64,000 nucleotides of DNA from Cordia subcordata. Taxonomy: Eukaryota > Streptophyta > Magnoliopsida > Boraginales > Cordiaceae. Where the stretch lies: the NCBI GenBank assembly GCA_028554755.1, contig JAPTOF010000021.1, positions 6,735,001 to 6,799,000 of the forward strand. Direction: 5' to 3'. Of the stretch, positions 46,401-57,300 are shown piece after piece; the first letter of the stretch is position 1, and each line of letters begins with the position of its first letter. Both the position numbers and the translations under genes were made by a program. Below the pieces are notes generated by a model. The model was not told where the DNA came from and ran no database searches. It saw only the letters and a program-made list of their open reading frames with translations.

Positions 46401-49400
46401 ATGATCCATGTTAGTTGTAATGTAATAGTATTAAAGAGGATGAAGATCATGTGCATGCTTGACAAATTAAAAAGGATGAAGATCATGTGCATGCTTAAAC
46501 AAGTATGACCAATTAGAAACAATCTTTGCACCAGTCTCTTTCTTGACATAGAGCCCATCTGAGGTGCTTCCTTTATATACTCCTCCATAGTTGCAAGAAA
46601 TGAAGGGGGTGGCTGCAAACACACCATTAGACAGTTTCAAAAGCATGCGAGTCAATTGTGGTAAATATATTATTGATTTGAAGTATTAAAACTAAGGATA
46701 GCACTATAAACATTTGCAGCATTTTGAAAAATGAGTCGAGTGTGGGGCCCACATGCATATTGGGCCCACAAGCATCTCACGTTCTGAGTGTTTTGCAGAT
46801 GTTGTCTAAAACCAAACCTGTCTTAGAGTTGGAAACTGAAATGTCCGTGCAAGGTCTAAGCCTCTGCAGAAGTCATAAAAGTCAGCTAGAGTTTCAGCCT
46901 ATGCACAGGAGAAAAAGATCAAAAAGGAAGTTAAGATTGAGCATGACTTTCACTTAAATGAGATGACTCAGACCAGTAAGAGACAACAACTTGCATTTCC
47001 ATACCTGTTGTCCAGCTCTTTTGTATATCTCAAGTGCTTTTATAGCATCATGTTTGGACATATCAAAAAACTGAATGAAGTGAAGCTGTTAGCATAAACT
47101 GGAACTCTTATTATTGAGAAGATCCCAAAAGTGCACTAGATGATCTTACCATGTCAACAAGATTTATGATCCCGTCGTTGATGGCACAATATATTTTGAA
47201 GCTTTCTTTCAATACCTACAATTGTTCTTGTTAAGCCAGCAATTATTTGCAATAAATTCAGCAGACAGTAATTCCAAATGAGAGAGACAGTAAATTTAAA
47301 AAGATGAAATTACCAATTTAACCTCTATTGCAATTACTAAATATGAAATACCTGGCAAATGCTTTAGTAATTAGAAAATTGCCTTCACTAATAAAATCAG
47401 GTTGTTTTTTTAAGTCTTTAAACAGCAATAAAGAGAGAGAAAGTAATCACTGGAACATCCAAGAATTACAAAATTTAGCATTAGCCACTTATCAAAACCA
47501 AGTATTTGATGCATTCACATAAATAAATTCGGTCCAATATTTTGTACGAATTTGGAATGTTTTCTCAAAAGAAGACCTTGCAATCGTTTGATCTGTATGG
47601 CCTTCATGAATTTTGAACTCTCAAATAAATCCATCAAGAATTCAAATTTTATTATCATTTGTACACAGCAAATCCTTATTAGATTTGGTTGTCACTAGAC
47701 TTCACATCCTCTTTAAAAAAATTATTCCGAACTTATTTTACACTATCTTCCCACCCAAGAGAGAGAGTGTTGCATTCCGTAGCATCTAATATAGGAGTAT
47801 CAAGTGACGTACATACTTTGGGAAATTCAATCCACCTGTTCTGATGTAGAATTTTTTTTATATAAATGACACAAATAGTAAATTTTCTTCACGAAAATAA
47901 TATTGTTTTGAAATGATTTTAAAAAATAGTTTTTTCGGCTTTTAAATAGTGAAAAATGGCTTTTCAATTAACGAAATTGCTGCATTTATCACTCTACCGT
48001 TAGAAGAGTTATTTTCGGCGATTGAATAGCAGAAATTTGACAAAGTTTAAACCACCGCAGTAAATGTGTCTACTTTTTACATTTCTGGCGATTGAATAGC
48101 CGAATTCGGTTATTCAATAACGGAATTCACCACATGGCTTGACAGCGTGTCATAAAAAGAAGTTACGTTTATTAAAAAAACTTTTGTTTTTTCAATTGCC
48201 AAGCCAAAAAGGCTATTTTTGAAAACCATTTCAAAACAATGTTATTTTCGCGAAAAAATTTACTATTTGTGTCATTTATGAAAAAAAAAATCCTTCTGAT
48301 GCAATGTCAAAGTACTCTTGTACTCAATTAAGCTACACCTATTAAACAATCAAATTATTGCCCATGCTCACTTTGTAAGCACAATTCGACACCAAGCTTG
48401 GTCCACAAGATATTAACTCTAGGAGAGTTTCTTTATATATGATTATGTCTTCTGAGAAGTCAAAAAAAAAAAAAAAAAAGGAAAAGAAAAAAAAAACAAA
48501 CTATAATAGGAAAATGCAAAATCTTTCACCATCAATGAGGAAGTGTAATATGCATACCAGAGCCAAGGCATATTGGACGAGGTAGTTGAGGCAAGCTGCT
48601 CCTTCTGGCTGCAAAAGATCTTAAAGATTAAGAAGGAGCCTATAGAGAAATAGCAGAACAGGCAACTCAAAAGTACAAGGCTAGAAGCAAGGCTATAGCT
48701 GCCTCCATATAGCGAGTAAAATTATAGCCATCTTTACCTGGCAACCAACTAAGCGATACAGAAGCCGCTGCAATGCAGGAAGCTGCTCTAATAGTTCACC
48801 ACAACCCAGAAGCCGCGTTCTATGATGTACCTGTTTTGAGAAAATTTATTCGTATCAACCTATCCTCATTTTATTGGATTATCTTGCAGAAAATTTCCAA
48901 TGTCTAAGAAATAGATACCTTAGATCCATCAGGTGACATTTTAGACATCCGCTCTGCCTCGATGTCGTACTTTAAGGTCCTAAAACACTCAAGTCTTTCC
49001 TCTAGAAACAGTGCATATGTTCGAACCCAAGCAGAGCAATCCCAAGCTGCACACGACTATCTCTATGTAAGGGAAACCTCTATATTGCTATTGCTTCTTT
49101 TGTCAAAGAAAGAAACATGAAAGAGAAAAAAAAATAATCAAAATTTGGCAGAATAATTTACCAAGAGGGCTTGAGTCATCCTTGAAGTTGGATATTTGAA
49201 AAATACGTCCTCCACGTGAATAGTTTAGTAATTCCTCTCTGAAGGTTGGATCACCCTCTCTTAGTGTTCTATGAACCACTATCAATGTTTTTATGGCAAC
49301 CTGAAAATTAAAGTTGTAAATTAAATAATTCAAGTTTTTGACCGTTTGCTTTTTTTCGGTTATATCTACAAATGACTTCACAGTTTTATAAGTCCATAGA

Positions 49401-50567
49401 TATCCCTTTTGATTATAGTTCTCGACATAAAGCTGTGATTATGCTAAGTCCACCAATTTCTTTACTTGATATTAATGTTCCTAACAGAAACTACAAACAA
49501 GAAAATGTAGCCACAAAGTTCTGAACTTCTAGAAATGGAAAGGAGCCCTGATTGCTAACAGTGAACCCTTTATATTTAAGATGGAACCTCAAATACTATC
49601 CTGGTACCAGAATTACACAGTACTCACGAACAACGCCTAAAGCACAACTTCAATCTATAATACTTGTGTCTAGAGTCTCACACATTCAAAAAACGCTAAA
49701 ATCTTTAAGCATAAAACAACATTCAGCTAATTCCTTTCTCTACATCCTAATACAATGTGAAAGCCACTAAGCTAACTCGGAATAAACATGCCCATTTTTC
49801 ATATTGACATTTAAAGATCCTCGCTAAATTCCCAAAGAGACAGCTAAAATTTCAAATTAAAAAGAAATAAATGAGAAAATGAGTAAAGAAAATTTACAAT
49901 CCAGTTTCTTGTCTTTGTTAATCTCCTAGAAAGAGCATGAATGCAGTAGGCAACATCTGCTCGCGGCCGTGATACAGATGTGGCAAAGAATATTTCTACA
50001 AAAAAAAAAAAGAAAAAAGAAAAAAAGCAAACAATATTAATGAGAATTCCAAATCTTCAGTAGCCATATGTTATCCTTGAATGCAAAATGTACTGCAGAT
50101 TTTTATCTACAACTATAGAAGAACTTCTCAAAGGGTTCAGCTATATTCAAGTAAAAGAATAGCAAATATATATTCAGATGATTAATCAATCACATTAAAT
50201 ATTCGAAAATCAAATAGGAAGACTCACTTCTAACATGGCGTTCTTTAGGAGGACTCTCAACGTGATTGGTGGCTTTGACTATTGCAATATCCAAATCCTT
50301 CCATAAAAAATCAAGCAGAAAAAAACCCAAAATAGAAAATTATAAATGCGATATAGAAATAAATCTGAATTATATGATTTCATAGCTAAAATAAAAATGT
50401 AAAATAGAATCTTGAAGAACAAATGATCCATGCAAGTTGATTTACGTAAAAAAAAAAAAAAAAGCTTGTGGGATATGTGGACAGACCTTAAATTCGCTAT
50501 TGACCTTGGCTAAGCCAACCTTGGTTGAATCCTTAAGTGCCCCATAAGCCTTCCTGAAGCTCTCCAT
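43436..50567 (-). CDS. ANTH-domain clathrin assembly protein (AP180/CALM type), 15 exons
   Basis: Adaptor that binds PIP2 membranes and clathrin during endocytosis. Exons on the minus strand: 50567-50487, 50297-50228, 49995-49898, 49300-49162, 49046-48919, 48830-48738, 48608-48558, 47215-47150, 47070-47005, 46898-46818, 46612-46532, 45357-45166, 45078-45003, 44768-44650, 43849-43436. They join in frame to 584 codons plus TAG. The protein opens [34 protein letters not shown] at residues 35-48 is the lipid-binding motif of the ANTH domain (about 1-290). A glutamate-rich linker follows (about 319-370). The tail has NPF (488, 562), DPF (494, 566) and a Gln/Met-rich run (about 508-535), as expected for binding EH and adaptin-ear domains. 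All introns are GT-AG; intron 11 has a weak GTGCAA donor. No stop or frameshift, so probably functional. Confidence 0.93.
44086..44199. mobile_element. 114-bp MITE in an intron of the ANTH gene
   Basis: Perfect 12-bp terminal inverted repeats, GCCTGTTTGGCT and AGCCAAACAGGC, bound a short non-coding sequence with inner agcttataag-type inverted repeats. The GGGCCTGTTTGG end type is common among plant MITEs. No clear target duplication is seen, so the superfamily is open. It lies in intron 14 (43850-44649). Confidence 0.7.
46433..46500. repeat. Tandem duplication in ANTH intron 11
   Basis: The string aggatgaagatcatgtgcat, continuing gctt, occurs twice, at about 46437 and 46473, separated by gacaaattaaaa. 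It is a recent 36-bp tandem duplication with no coding role. Confidence 0.75.
47847..48293. mobile_element. 447-bp MITE with long terminal inverted repeats in an ANTH intron
   Basis: About 65 bp at each end are inverted copies (left aaatgacacaaatagtaaat through attgttttgaaatg; right is the reverse complement with few changes). An 8-bp direct repeat, ttctgatg, flanks it at 47839-47846 and 48294-48301. The core has gattgaatag units that form a further palindrome near 48090-48125. There is no ORF. Long inverted ends suggest a Mutator-like origin, while an 8-bp duplication fits hAT; I leave the superfamily open. It sits in the 1.3-kb intron 7 (47216-48557). Confidence 0.8.
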
Positions 50568-50706
50568 TTACATGCGACCAATTATAAATCTTTTGAAATG
50601 GAATATCATTAAACAATGTTTCTTCCTATCAAAAGAAGAAGAGAAATGAGGGAGAGAGAAAATGGATTGATAAGGTTGACAAGTTCTTCCTGTCTGTGTA
50701 TGTCAT
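50568..50706 (-). promoter_or_regulatory. uORFs in the ANTH 5' UTR, including a start-stop (ATGTAA) joined to the main ATG
   Basis: On the minus strand the leader has an ATG at 50706 opening a 25-codon uORF ending at 50629. A second ATG at 50609 gives a 13-codon uORF (MIFHFKRFIIGRM) ending in TAA at 50570-50568. The last codon of that uORF is itself an ATG, so the sequence ATG-TAA-ATG (50573-50565) is a start-stop directly followed by the main start codon. If transcribed, these would reduce or tune translation. The leader is assumed from the TATA position, not shown by RNA. Confidence 0.55.
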
Positions 50707-50740
50707 GGCCCTTCAACTTTCAATAACAAAAAAGCAACGA

Positions 50741-50772
50741 CCCTCTCTCTCCCCCCATGTATATATATTTTA
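50741..50772 (-). promoter_or_regulatory. Likely core promoter of the ANTH gene (TATA and GA tract)
   Basis: The minus strand has ATATATATACATGG (about 50770-50757) followed by a GGGGGGAGAGAGAGGG tract (50756-50741), about 190 bp before the ATG. A TATA box with a downstream GA/CT tract is typical of plant promoters. Confidence 0.45.
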
Positions 50773-51396
50773 TTTGTTTATTTATTTTTTTCTTCTGTTT
50801 CTATGATGAGAACAACACGAAAGGATAGTTTTATAGAGGTCATTTACTCATCTTGGTTGTTTGGTAGTTATTAGAAGTTTCTTTTTTTCTTTTTCTTTCC
50901 TTTAACCATCACCCCTATTCAAACGTAGATTTTCATCACTACTTTACTAGTCTTAACTATTTAATTTATCCCGAGTTTCTAACTATTAGAAGTTTGTCTT
51001 TCGCAATCATTTGATCTAACATTTGCATGGACATGTCTTTTTTGGTTTTTACTATAATTACAAACTAGTATAGTACTCCTTGCTATACATGGAAGAAATA
51101 AGTACTTTTTTTTTTTAATGTTACATTTTATTTAGGGGTAACAACAAATATATCTTTTAGAATTAACTTATGGTAAGTTTTTAGTAATAAATCATGTTTT
51201 CATGAATGATTTTAGTAATTGAAAAAAACTTCTAAATTGTTTATAAGGATCGTCATTAATTCAAAAATGATTTCATATGGAAATAAAAAGTAAAAAAAGA
51301 TTCTTGAATGTTGTTTTTAGATGGAAAATGCTAAATAGCATTACCAGTTGATGATTAAATATATTTAAATTTAGTAACTTATCTATCTATCTATAA
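50773..51396. other. Intergenic region upstream of the ANTH gene
   Basis: AT-rich with no gene seen. It ends in (atct)n-like repeats (51381-51395) at the left edge of the Helitron. It may hold upstream promoter elements of the ANTH gene. Confidence 0.4.
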
Positions 51397-51938
51397 TCTA
51401 TACTATAGTATAAATCAGACGTTGAATGACATGTTGTCACGTGTCGCTATTACTTTGTTGCCACGTGTTTACTGCTTAATAATAATGTTAAAAAAATGTG
51501 TAGCTGTCCTTTTTTTAAAAAAGAATTTCATAGATGGATTTTCTAGAATTTTTTTATTATATTTGATTTTTCGATTTAATTCCTCTGTAACTGCAAAATC
51601 TTAACTCTTTCGATTTTCAAAATCATAAATATATATGGACATTACAGGTCTGTTAGTTATTGTTCAATTCGATTTCTTACCTTTTCTCGCACTAAAAAAT
51701 CTTTCCTTTTTCTTTTCCATAGATTATTTAGACTTAATCATTAGCCTAAAATCATGGTTAAATCATTATTTTAGTGTCATATTTCAGCTTAAACATTCTA
51801 ATCTCACGCATTGTAACGTAGATTTGCTTCCCTTTTGTTCTAGATACTCGCAGTTCGATCAATTCCTTTTATATCACCACAATTTTTCTGTAATTCCAAA
51901 TTGTAATGTCTCGCAAATTTCAAAATTGTGCATATATA

Positions 51939-52030
51939 AGATAATCACATGTATATTGTCAATTTTTATCAGATATTTTTCGATTTACACACTAATCAGA
52001 TAAAAATTGACAATATACATGTGATTATCT
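51939..52030. repeat. Perfect 32-bp inverted repeat inside the Helitron
   Basis: Arms at 51939-51970 and 51999-52030 are exact reverse complements (agataatcacatgtatattg and onward) around a 28-bp loop. RNA from here would form a strong hairpin. Confidence 0.9.
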
Positions 52031-52419
52031 CAGAAAATGGAGGCAAGCCTTCTTTCCATTTTAAGAAGAATATGTAAAAATGAAAGATTTTTCAAAATCC
52101 TTTTCTAATCTATAATTTAATTTTAGACCCTAAACATAATTATGCCAATTGATAAATACATATGAACTTGACTGCTTAAAATGTTATCATATATATTGCA
52201 GTCTAATCATTATATAGTATTTAAAGCATAGTAACATCATTAATCTCTATATGCTTTGGTAAAATATAGCAAGTTATTGTAGGTCATATAGAAAAGTTAG
52301 TTTTAATATTGTTCAGCTATTTGCAGCAATAGGCTTTTTCCACTATATGGCTGCAAATCTCTTTATTAGATAGGTCTAATTTTTTTCCCAATACAATGTT
52401 ATATTATTAATCGTATGTG

Positions 52420-52442
52420 TATTATTATTATTATTATTATTT
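52420..52442. repeat. (ATT)n microsatellite
   Basis: Seven consecutive ATT units within the Helitron. Confidence 0.9.
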
Positions 52443-52555
52443 AATCTATTAAAATTAGTTCATATAATTTGTTTGAAACATATAGATGGATAAAAAATTA
52501 AATCTTTCAACTTACATATGGTACATTCTGTGCAATCGCACAGGTGACGTACTAG

Positions 52556-53139
52556 TATTATGTATAAAGCAACAACTGGTGCAACTTATTTTAGCAAGCT
52601 TAAGTGTAACAATCCAAAAGATGCCATTTGGACATGATACATTAGTTGAAAAATGCCAAGTGTATGCAAAATACTCATCATGTAAATCAAAAATATAAAT
52701 TATAGTATAAATCTAAAGATGCTTCAAAATCACACTTATCTAAGCATTTCAAGCATCCTTTCTTATCATACATGTTTCAAGCCCCCTTTTTTCGTATACC
52801 AAAATTACAACTCAAGATTACAATTGTTTTATCTGATCTTCTTTTGCCTATTAACCCTAATTCATGCATCCCTTATATGACTTTTTAATCTTTATCTTGA
52901 TTGAAATGATGCAATCTCATCCCATAAAGCACTAAATTATGTTCTAAATTTTGGAATCACATTCGCACATAGAATTCAATTAGTTATAACACTCAATCAA
53001 AAATTAAAACATGTTATGTTTCTGAAATGGAAAATCATAGCATGATCCGTATATCAAATCTCCTACTTCTAATCCATTTATGACAATACCTCATATCTAA
53101 TTGTGTGCATCCCATTACTTGATCAATTACGAGCAAAAA
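52556..53139. other. Intergenic, nothing recognised
   Basis: AT-rich sequence after the Helitron. The short ORFs show no protein signal. Confidence 0.4.
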
Positions 53140-53280
53140 ACTCATATGCCTGCATTTGAAATGGAAGCTCTCAAAGTCACACGTGTTAATCCAGGATGGG
53201 TCTTCATACATATGTGGGGCTAGACCTACTTCTTCGATAAAATTTATGATAACCTTGTCAACTATATCAAAATAGTTCTG
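53140..53280 (-). pseudogene. Possible captured gene fragment (47 codons)
   Basis: On the minus strand an open frame reads QNYFDIVDKVIINFIEEVGL, APHMYEDPSW, INTCDFESFHFKCRHMS. Its composition (Trp, Cys, His, acidic residues) looks like real protein and not AT-rich noise. There is no start codon, and the flanks are non-coding. I do not recognise it; it may be an exon carried by a transposon. Confidence 0.3.
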
Positions 53281-53627
53281 TTAATCAAGCAATTAAAGGT
53301 CTATTTATTCCATATATATGTAATTGAATGTGCTACACCATCACATCGCTTGAGTCGTGTATTTTTTTACTTTCGGCTTTCATCAGGTATATGAATTTAG
53401 GGTTCTATTCTGTATGAGTGATGTTATATGCATGTTTTTTTGTTTGGTATAATGTTTACATGGTTTACTATGGTGTGAAGAATGATGGGGATAGGGGCTG
53501 TGTGTGTATATATGTGTAAGTAATTTTATTTATAATCTGTAGTTTTTGTGTTTATGTGTGTGAGTATGTATATGGATGTCGTTAGTCGTTGTCTTCGTGT
53601 TTTTCAGTGTGTTGTAGCAATGAAGTC
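53281..53627. other. Intergenic, nothing recognised
   Basis: T- and GT-rich sequence (for example gtgtgtgtatatatgtgtaag near 53498) up to the start of the truncated SIRE-like LTR. Confidence 0.4.
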
Positions 53628-54396
53628 AGTTAGCTAAACATTTACTATTAATTTTGATGATGAAAATTTATATGCATTATTTGACTAAAAGCATCTTGTG
53701 AAAATAAGTGCCTAATGTAAGTAGATGCTTTGAAAGATGGACGAAGATGTGCAAAATGCATTATTTGAAGAACAAGAAAATGAGAAGACATAAGGAGGAG
53801 AAGAAATGTCATAAGGGGTACCGGGTGTTCTTTTCTTTCTTACTCTTTTGTGAAATGCCTAAATATTATACATGTTTGGCTCAAACTTTCCTCCTCATTG
53901 TTTAAACAATTTTTTAAACTCTTGCATATTTGTTTTCACATAGGCCCAAATGAATTTAAATGCACACATTGAGTAAAAATGTGTTTTTGGGGTGTTTCAA
54001 GTCATAACATGTATTTACAAAATATCTCAAAATGATTTGGAATTGTGAAAATTGCACTTGAAAAGGTTTTTGCAAAAGTTTGGCTTTACTTCACTTTCTA
54101 GAGTGGCTGGACCCCCAAACCGGTCAACCGGCTGACCTGCGTGGGTCGCCCGGCCAAAATAGAACCTGAAAGACAAAGCCGGACTCCCTAGCCGGTCAAC
54201 CGGCTAAGGCGTCCGGCCTAGTCAGAGAGGGTTAAGTGCAAGCCAGACGACCCAGCCAATCGACCGACTGAACGGCTGCTGTAATAAATGTACTAGTCGT
54301 TTATTACCGTTCTAGCTTATTTCTCCCTCTTTTCTTCACCTACCAAATCCCTAACCCCTAAAATCTATTTAAACACACATTCAACACTAACGAACT
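53628..54396 (+). mobile_element. Truncated 5' LTR of SIRE-like element S1
   Basis: It starts AGTTAGCTAAACATTTAC, then ttttgatgatgaaaat, parallel to TGTTGGCTCTATGCATAA and ttttgatgataacaaa of the LTR at 62522. Later, gtcataaggggtaccgggtg corresponds to aacataagggataccgactt at 62928. A palindrome cluster (aaccggtcaaccggctgacc near 54118, gccggtcaaccggct near 54191) lies in U3. The 3' end of the LTR, the primer site and the gag start are missing; it joins gag codons directly. Confidence 0.65.
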
Positions 54397-57300
54397 ATTA
54401 AATTATTTGAGTTAAATCAAAAAGCATTACATTATTTATTCAACGCAATGAATGCAACCAAATTTGCTAGAGTAATGGGGTGTACCTCGGCTAACGAACT
54501 TTGGGACCAATTAGAAGTAACTTATGAAGGAACTAGCCAAGTAAAAGAATCTAGAATTGCTGTGCTTGTACATAGATAAGAATTATCTAAAATGCCTCCA
54601 AATGAAAATGTTGAGTAAATGTTTTCTAGATTTGTTGAAATTAATAATGGTTAGAAAGCACTTGGAAAGGATTATTCTAATGTAGAGAAAGTAAGGAAAG
54701 TGCTAAGGAGCTTGCCATCATCATGGTAACCAAAAGTCACGGCCATAAAGGAAGCCAAGGATTTGAATACATTGGAGTTCAATGAGCCCATTGGATCACT
54801 CATTACTCATGAGCTTGAGATAAAGGACCATGAAGAAGAAGAGAAGAAAGCAAAGAAGTTCATTGAGCCGTTGCATCAAAATACCCATCAAGTGACGATG
54901 AGGAAGATGATGAGGACCTGAAAGATGAGAAAATTGCACTTCTTGCCCGAAATTTCAAAAAATTCATGAAATTTAGAAAGATGAGGAAAGAGGCGTCTTC
55001 AAGCAATATAAATTGGAAGAAGAAGGGAAAAGAAGGCAAAGATTTCAATAGGACAAAAGATACAAAAAGAGACAAATTGAAGTGTTTCAATTGCAATAAG
55101 CCGAGACACATAAAAGCAAATTGTCCAAACTTTCAAAGAAGAAAGAAGGCAAGGCACTCAAAGCCACGTGGGACTTCTCCGAAAGTGAAAAAGATGAGGA
55201 AGAGCAACATGAGGTAGCCAACTTTTGCCTCATGGCCAATAAGGATGAGGTACTATCTTCACCCTCGCCATCTATCTATTATTCATCTAGTGAAGAAGAG
55301 GAAGAGGAATATAGTTTTGATGAACTAAAAGATGCATTTTCTAAATTACATGATGATCTATCTTTAGTTTTGGCAAAAAACAAGCAAATGCATAGAAAAT
55401 TGAAACTTGTTCTTGACAAAAAAGAAAGTTTGGAAAAGAAGAATGCCTCTCTTATAGAAAAAATAGAAATCTTGGAAAAAGAAAATGATTCATACACCAA
55501 AGATTTTGTGAAGTTTGAAAAAGAAGTTAAAGACTTGAAAAATAAAATTATGGATTTGAATGGAATTATTCAAAAATTTACAAATGGCAAAGAAAATTTT
55601 GAAAAACTCCTTGGAAGTCAATAAATGTCTTTTGATAAGAGTGGTATTGGATACAAACCTAGCATTAATCAAAAGTATTTCAAAACCTACTTTGTCAAGG
55701 CTTCCATCTCTACATCCTCCTCTTCACCAAAATCAAATATCACTTGTACCTATTGTGAAAAGAAAGGACATGTATCTACTCATTAATAAGAAACTTCGTG
55801 ATAGAGGATCACATGTTCCGCATTGGCAAAGACCTAAATGGGTGGTCAAAAATAAAAATTGAAACTAACGCCAAGGACCCAAGGTGTTGGGGACCCCAAA
55901 ATGAAGAATTGCATTTGAATTTCATGTGTGTAGATATGCAATGAAAGCAAATCAAGCAAAATGAAATTGATCTTGGATAGTAGTTGTTCCAAGCACATGA
56001 CGGGGAGCTCTTCACTCTTCTACAAATTAAAAAGGGTAAAAAGAGGAGATGTTACCTTTGGCGATAATAGCAAAGGAAAAATAATTGGAAAAGAAAGCAT
56101 TGGTAACAATTTTCTTGCTATACACAATATCTTACTTGTAGAAGGTCTAAAATTTAATCTACTTAACATTAGTCAATTATGTGACAAAGGTCATAAAGTA
56201 GTTTTTCAATCCTCTAGATGTATTGTCTATGAATGTGTAAATGATAATGTATTATTTGTAGCTAAGAGAAATGAAAATGTTTACACTGTTGAAATTGATC
56301 AACTTGTATGTCAACATGTTAAATGCTTATCCGTTGTGCATGATAATGCTTGGTTATGGTATAGAAGATTAGGATATCCTAGCATAAGCTTATTGAATGA
56401 TTTGTCAAAGCATGATCTAGTTAGAGACTTACCAAAACTAAAATTTGAAAAAGACAAAATTTGTGATGCTTGCCAACTAGGAAAACAACATAAGACATCC
56501 TTCAAATCCTTAAATAAAGTTTCAACAAATAAAGCATTGCAACTATTACATATGAATTTGTTTGGACCTATTGATGTGCCAAGCTCAAGAGGATCTAGAT
56601 ATACATTTGTTGTAGTAGATGATTACACTAGATTTACATGGGTCATGTTTCATGCACATAAAAATGATGCCTTCAATGAATTTGCAAAATTGTGTAGAAA
56701 AGTGCAAAATGAGAAAGACTATTTTATAACTTGCATCTGTAGTGATAATGGTACCTAATATGTGAACACTCATTTCATGAACATTTGTGATGAACATGGC
56801 ATTGAACACAACTTTTTAGCCCCTTGTACCCCTCAACAAAATGGGGTAGTAAAGAAGAAGAATCGTACACTACAAGAAATGGCAAGAACTATGCTAAAAG
56901 AACACAACTTGCCAACATATTTTTGGAATGAAGCCATAAATACCGCATGCTATGTACAAAATAGAGTATTGATTAGACCTATCTTAAATAAAATTCCATC
57001 TAAATTATGGCATGGTAAAACACCTAAAATATCATACCTCAAAGTATTTTGTTGTAAATGCTTTATTCTAAATACTAAGGACCACTTAAGGAAATTTGAT
57101 GCTAAATCAGATGAAGGAATATTTTTAGGTTATTCCACAAAGAGCAAAGCACATAGGGTATATAATAAAAGAACTCTTGTTGTAGAAGAATCAATACATG
57201 TTACATTTGATGAGACTAATCCATTTGAACCGAGAAAGGCAATTGATGATGTAGGTTATCTTTTGGAAAAGACAACACTTGAAGATCCAACTTCAAAAGA

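Larger units (their letters stand above)
51397..52555 (+). mobile_element. Non-autonomous Helitron
   Basis: The 5' end TCTATACTATAGTATAA follows an A (51396). The 3' end has a perfect 6-bp hairpin, CTGTGC-AATC-GCACAG (52528-52543), then gtgacgta and CTAG, followed by T (52556). A 5' TC, a hairpin 8 bases before a CTRR end, and insertion between A and T are the standard signs of a Helitron. There is no Rep/helicase gene. Two ACGTG boxes lie near its 5' end (51437-51470). Confidence 0.75.

Noticed and set aside
51635..52003. Plus-strand ORF of 122 codons in the Helitron
   Set aside because: It is hydrophobic and AT-driven, and overlaps one arm of the 32-bp inverted repeat. It has no Rep or helicase motif.
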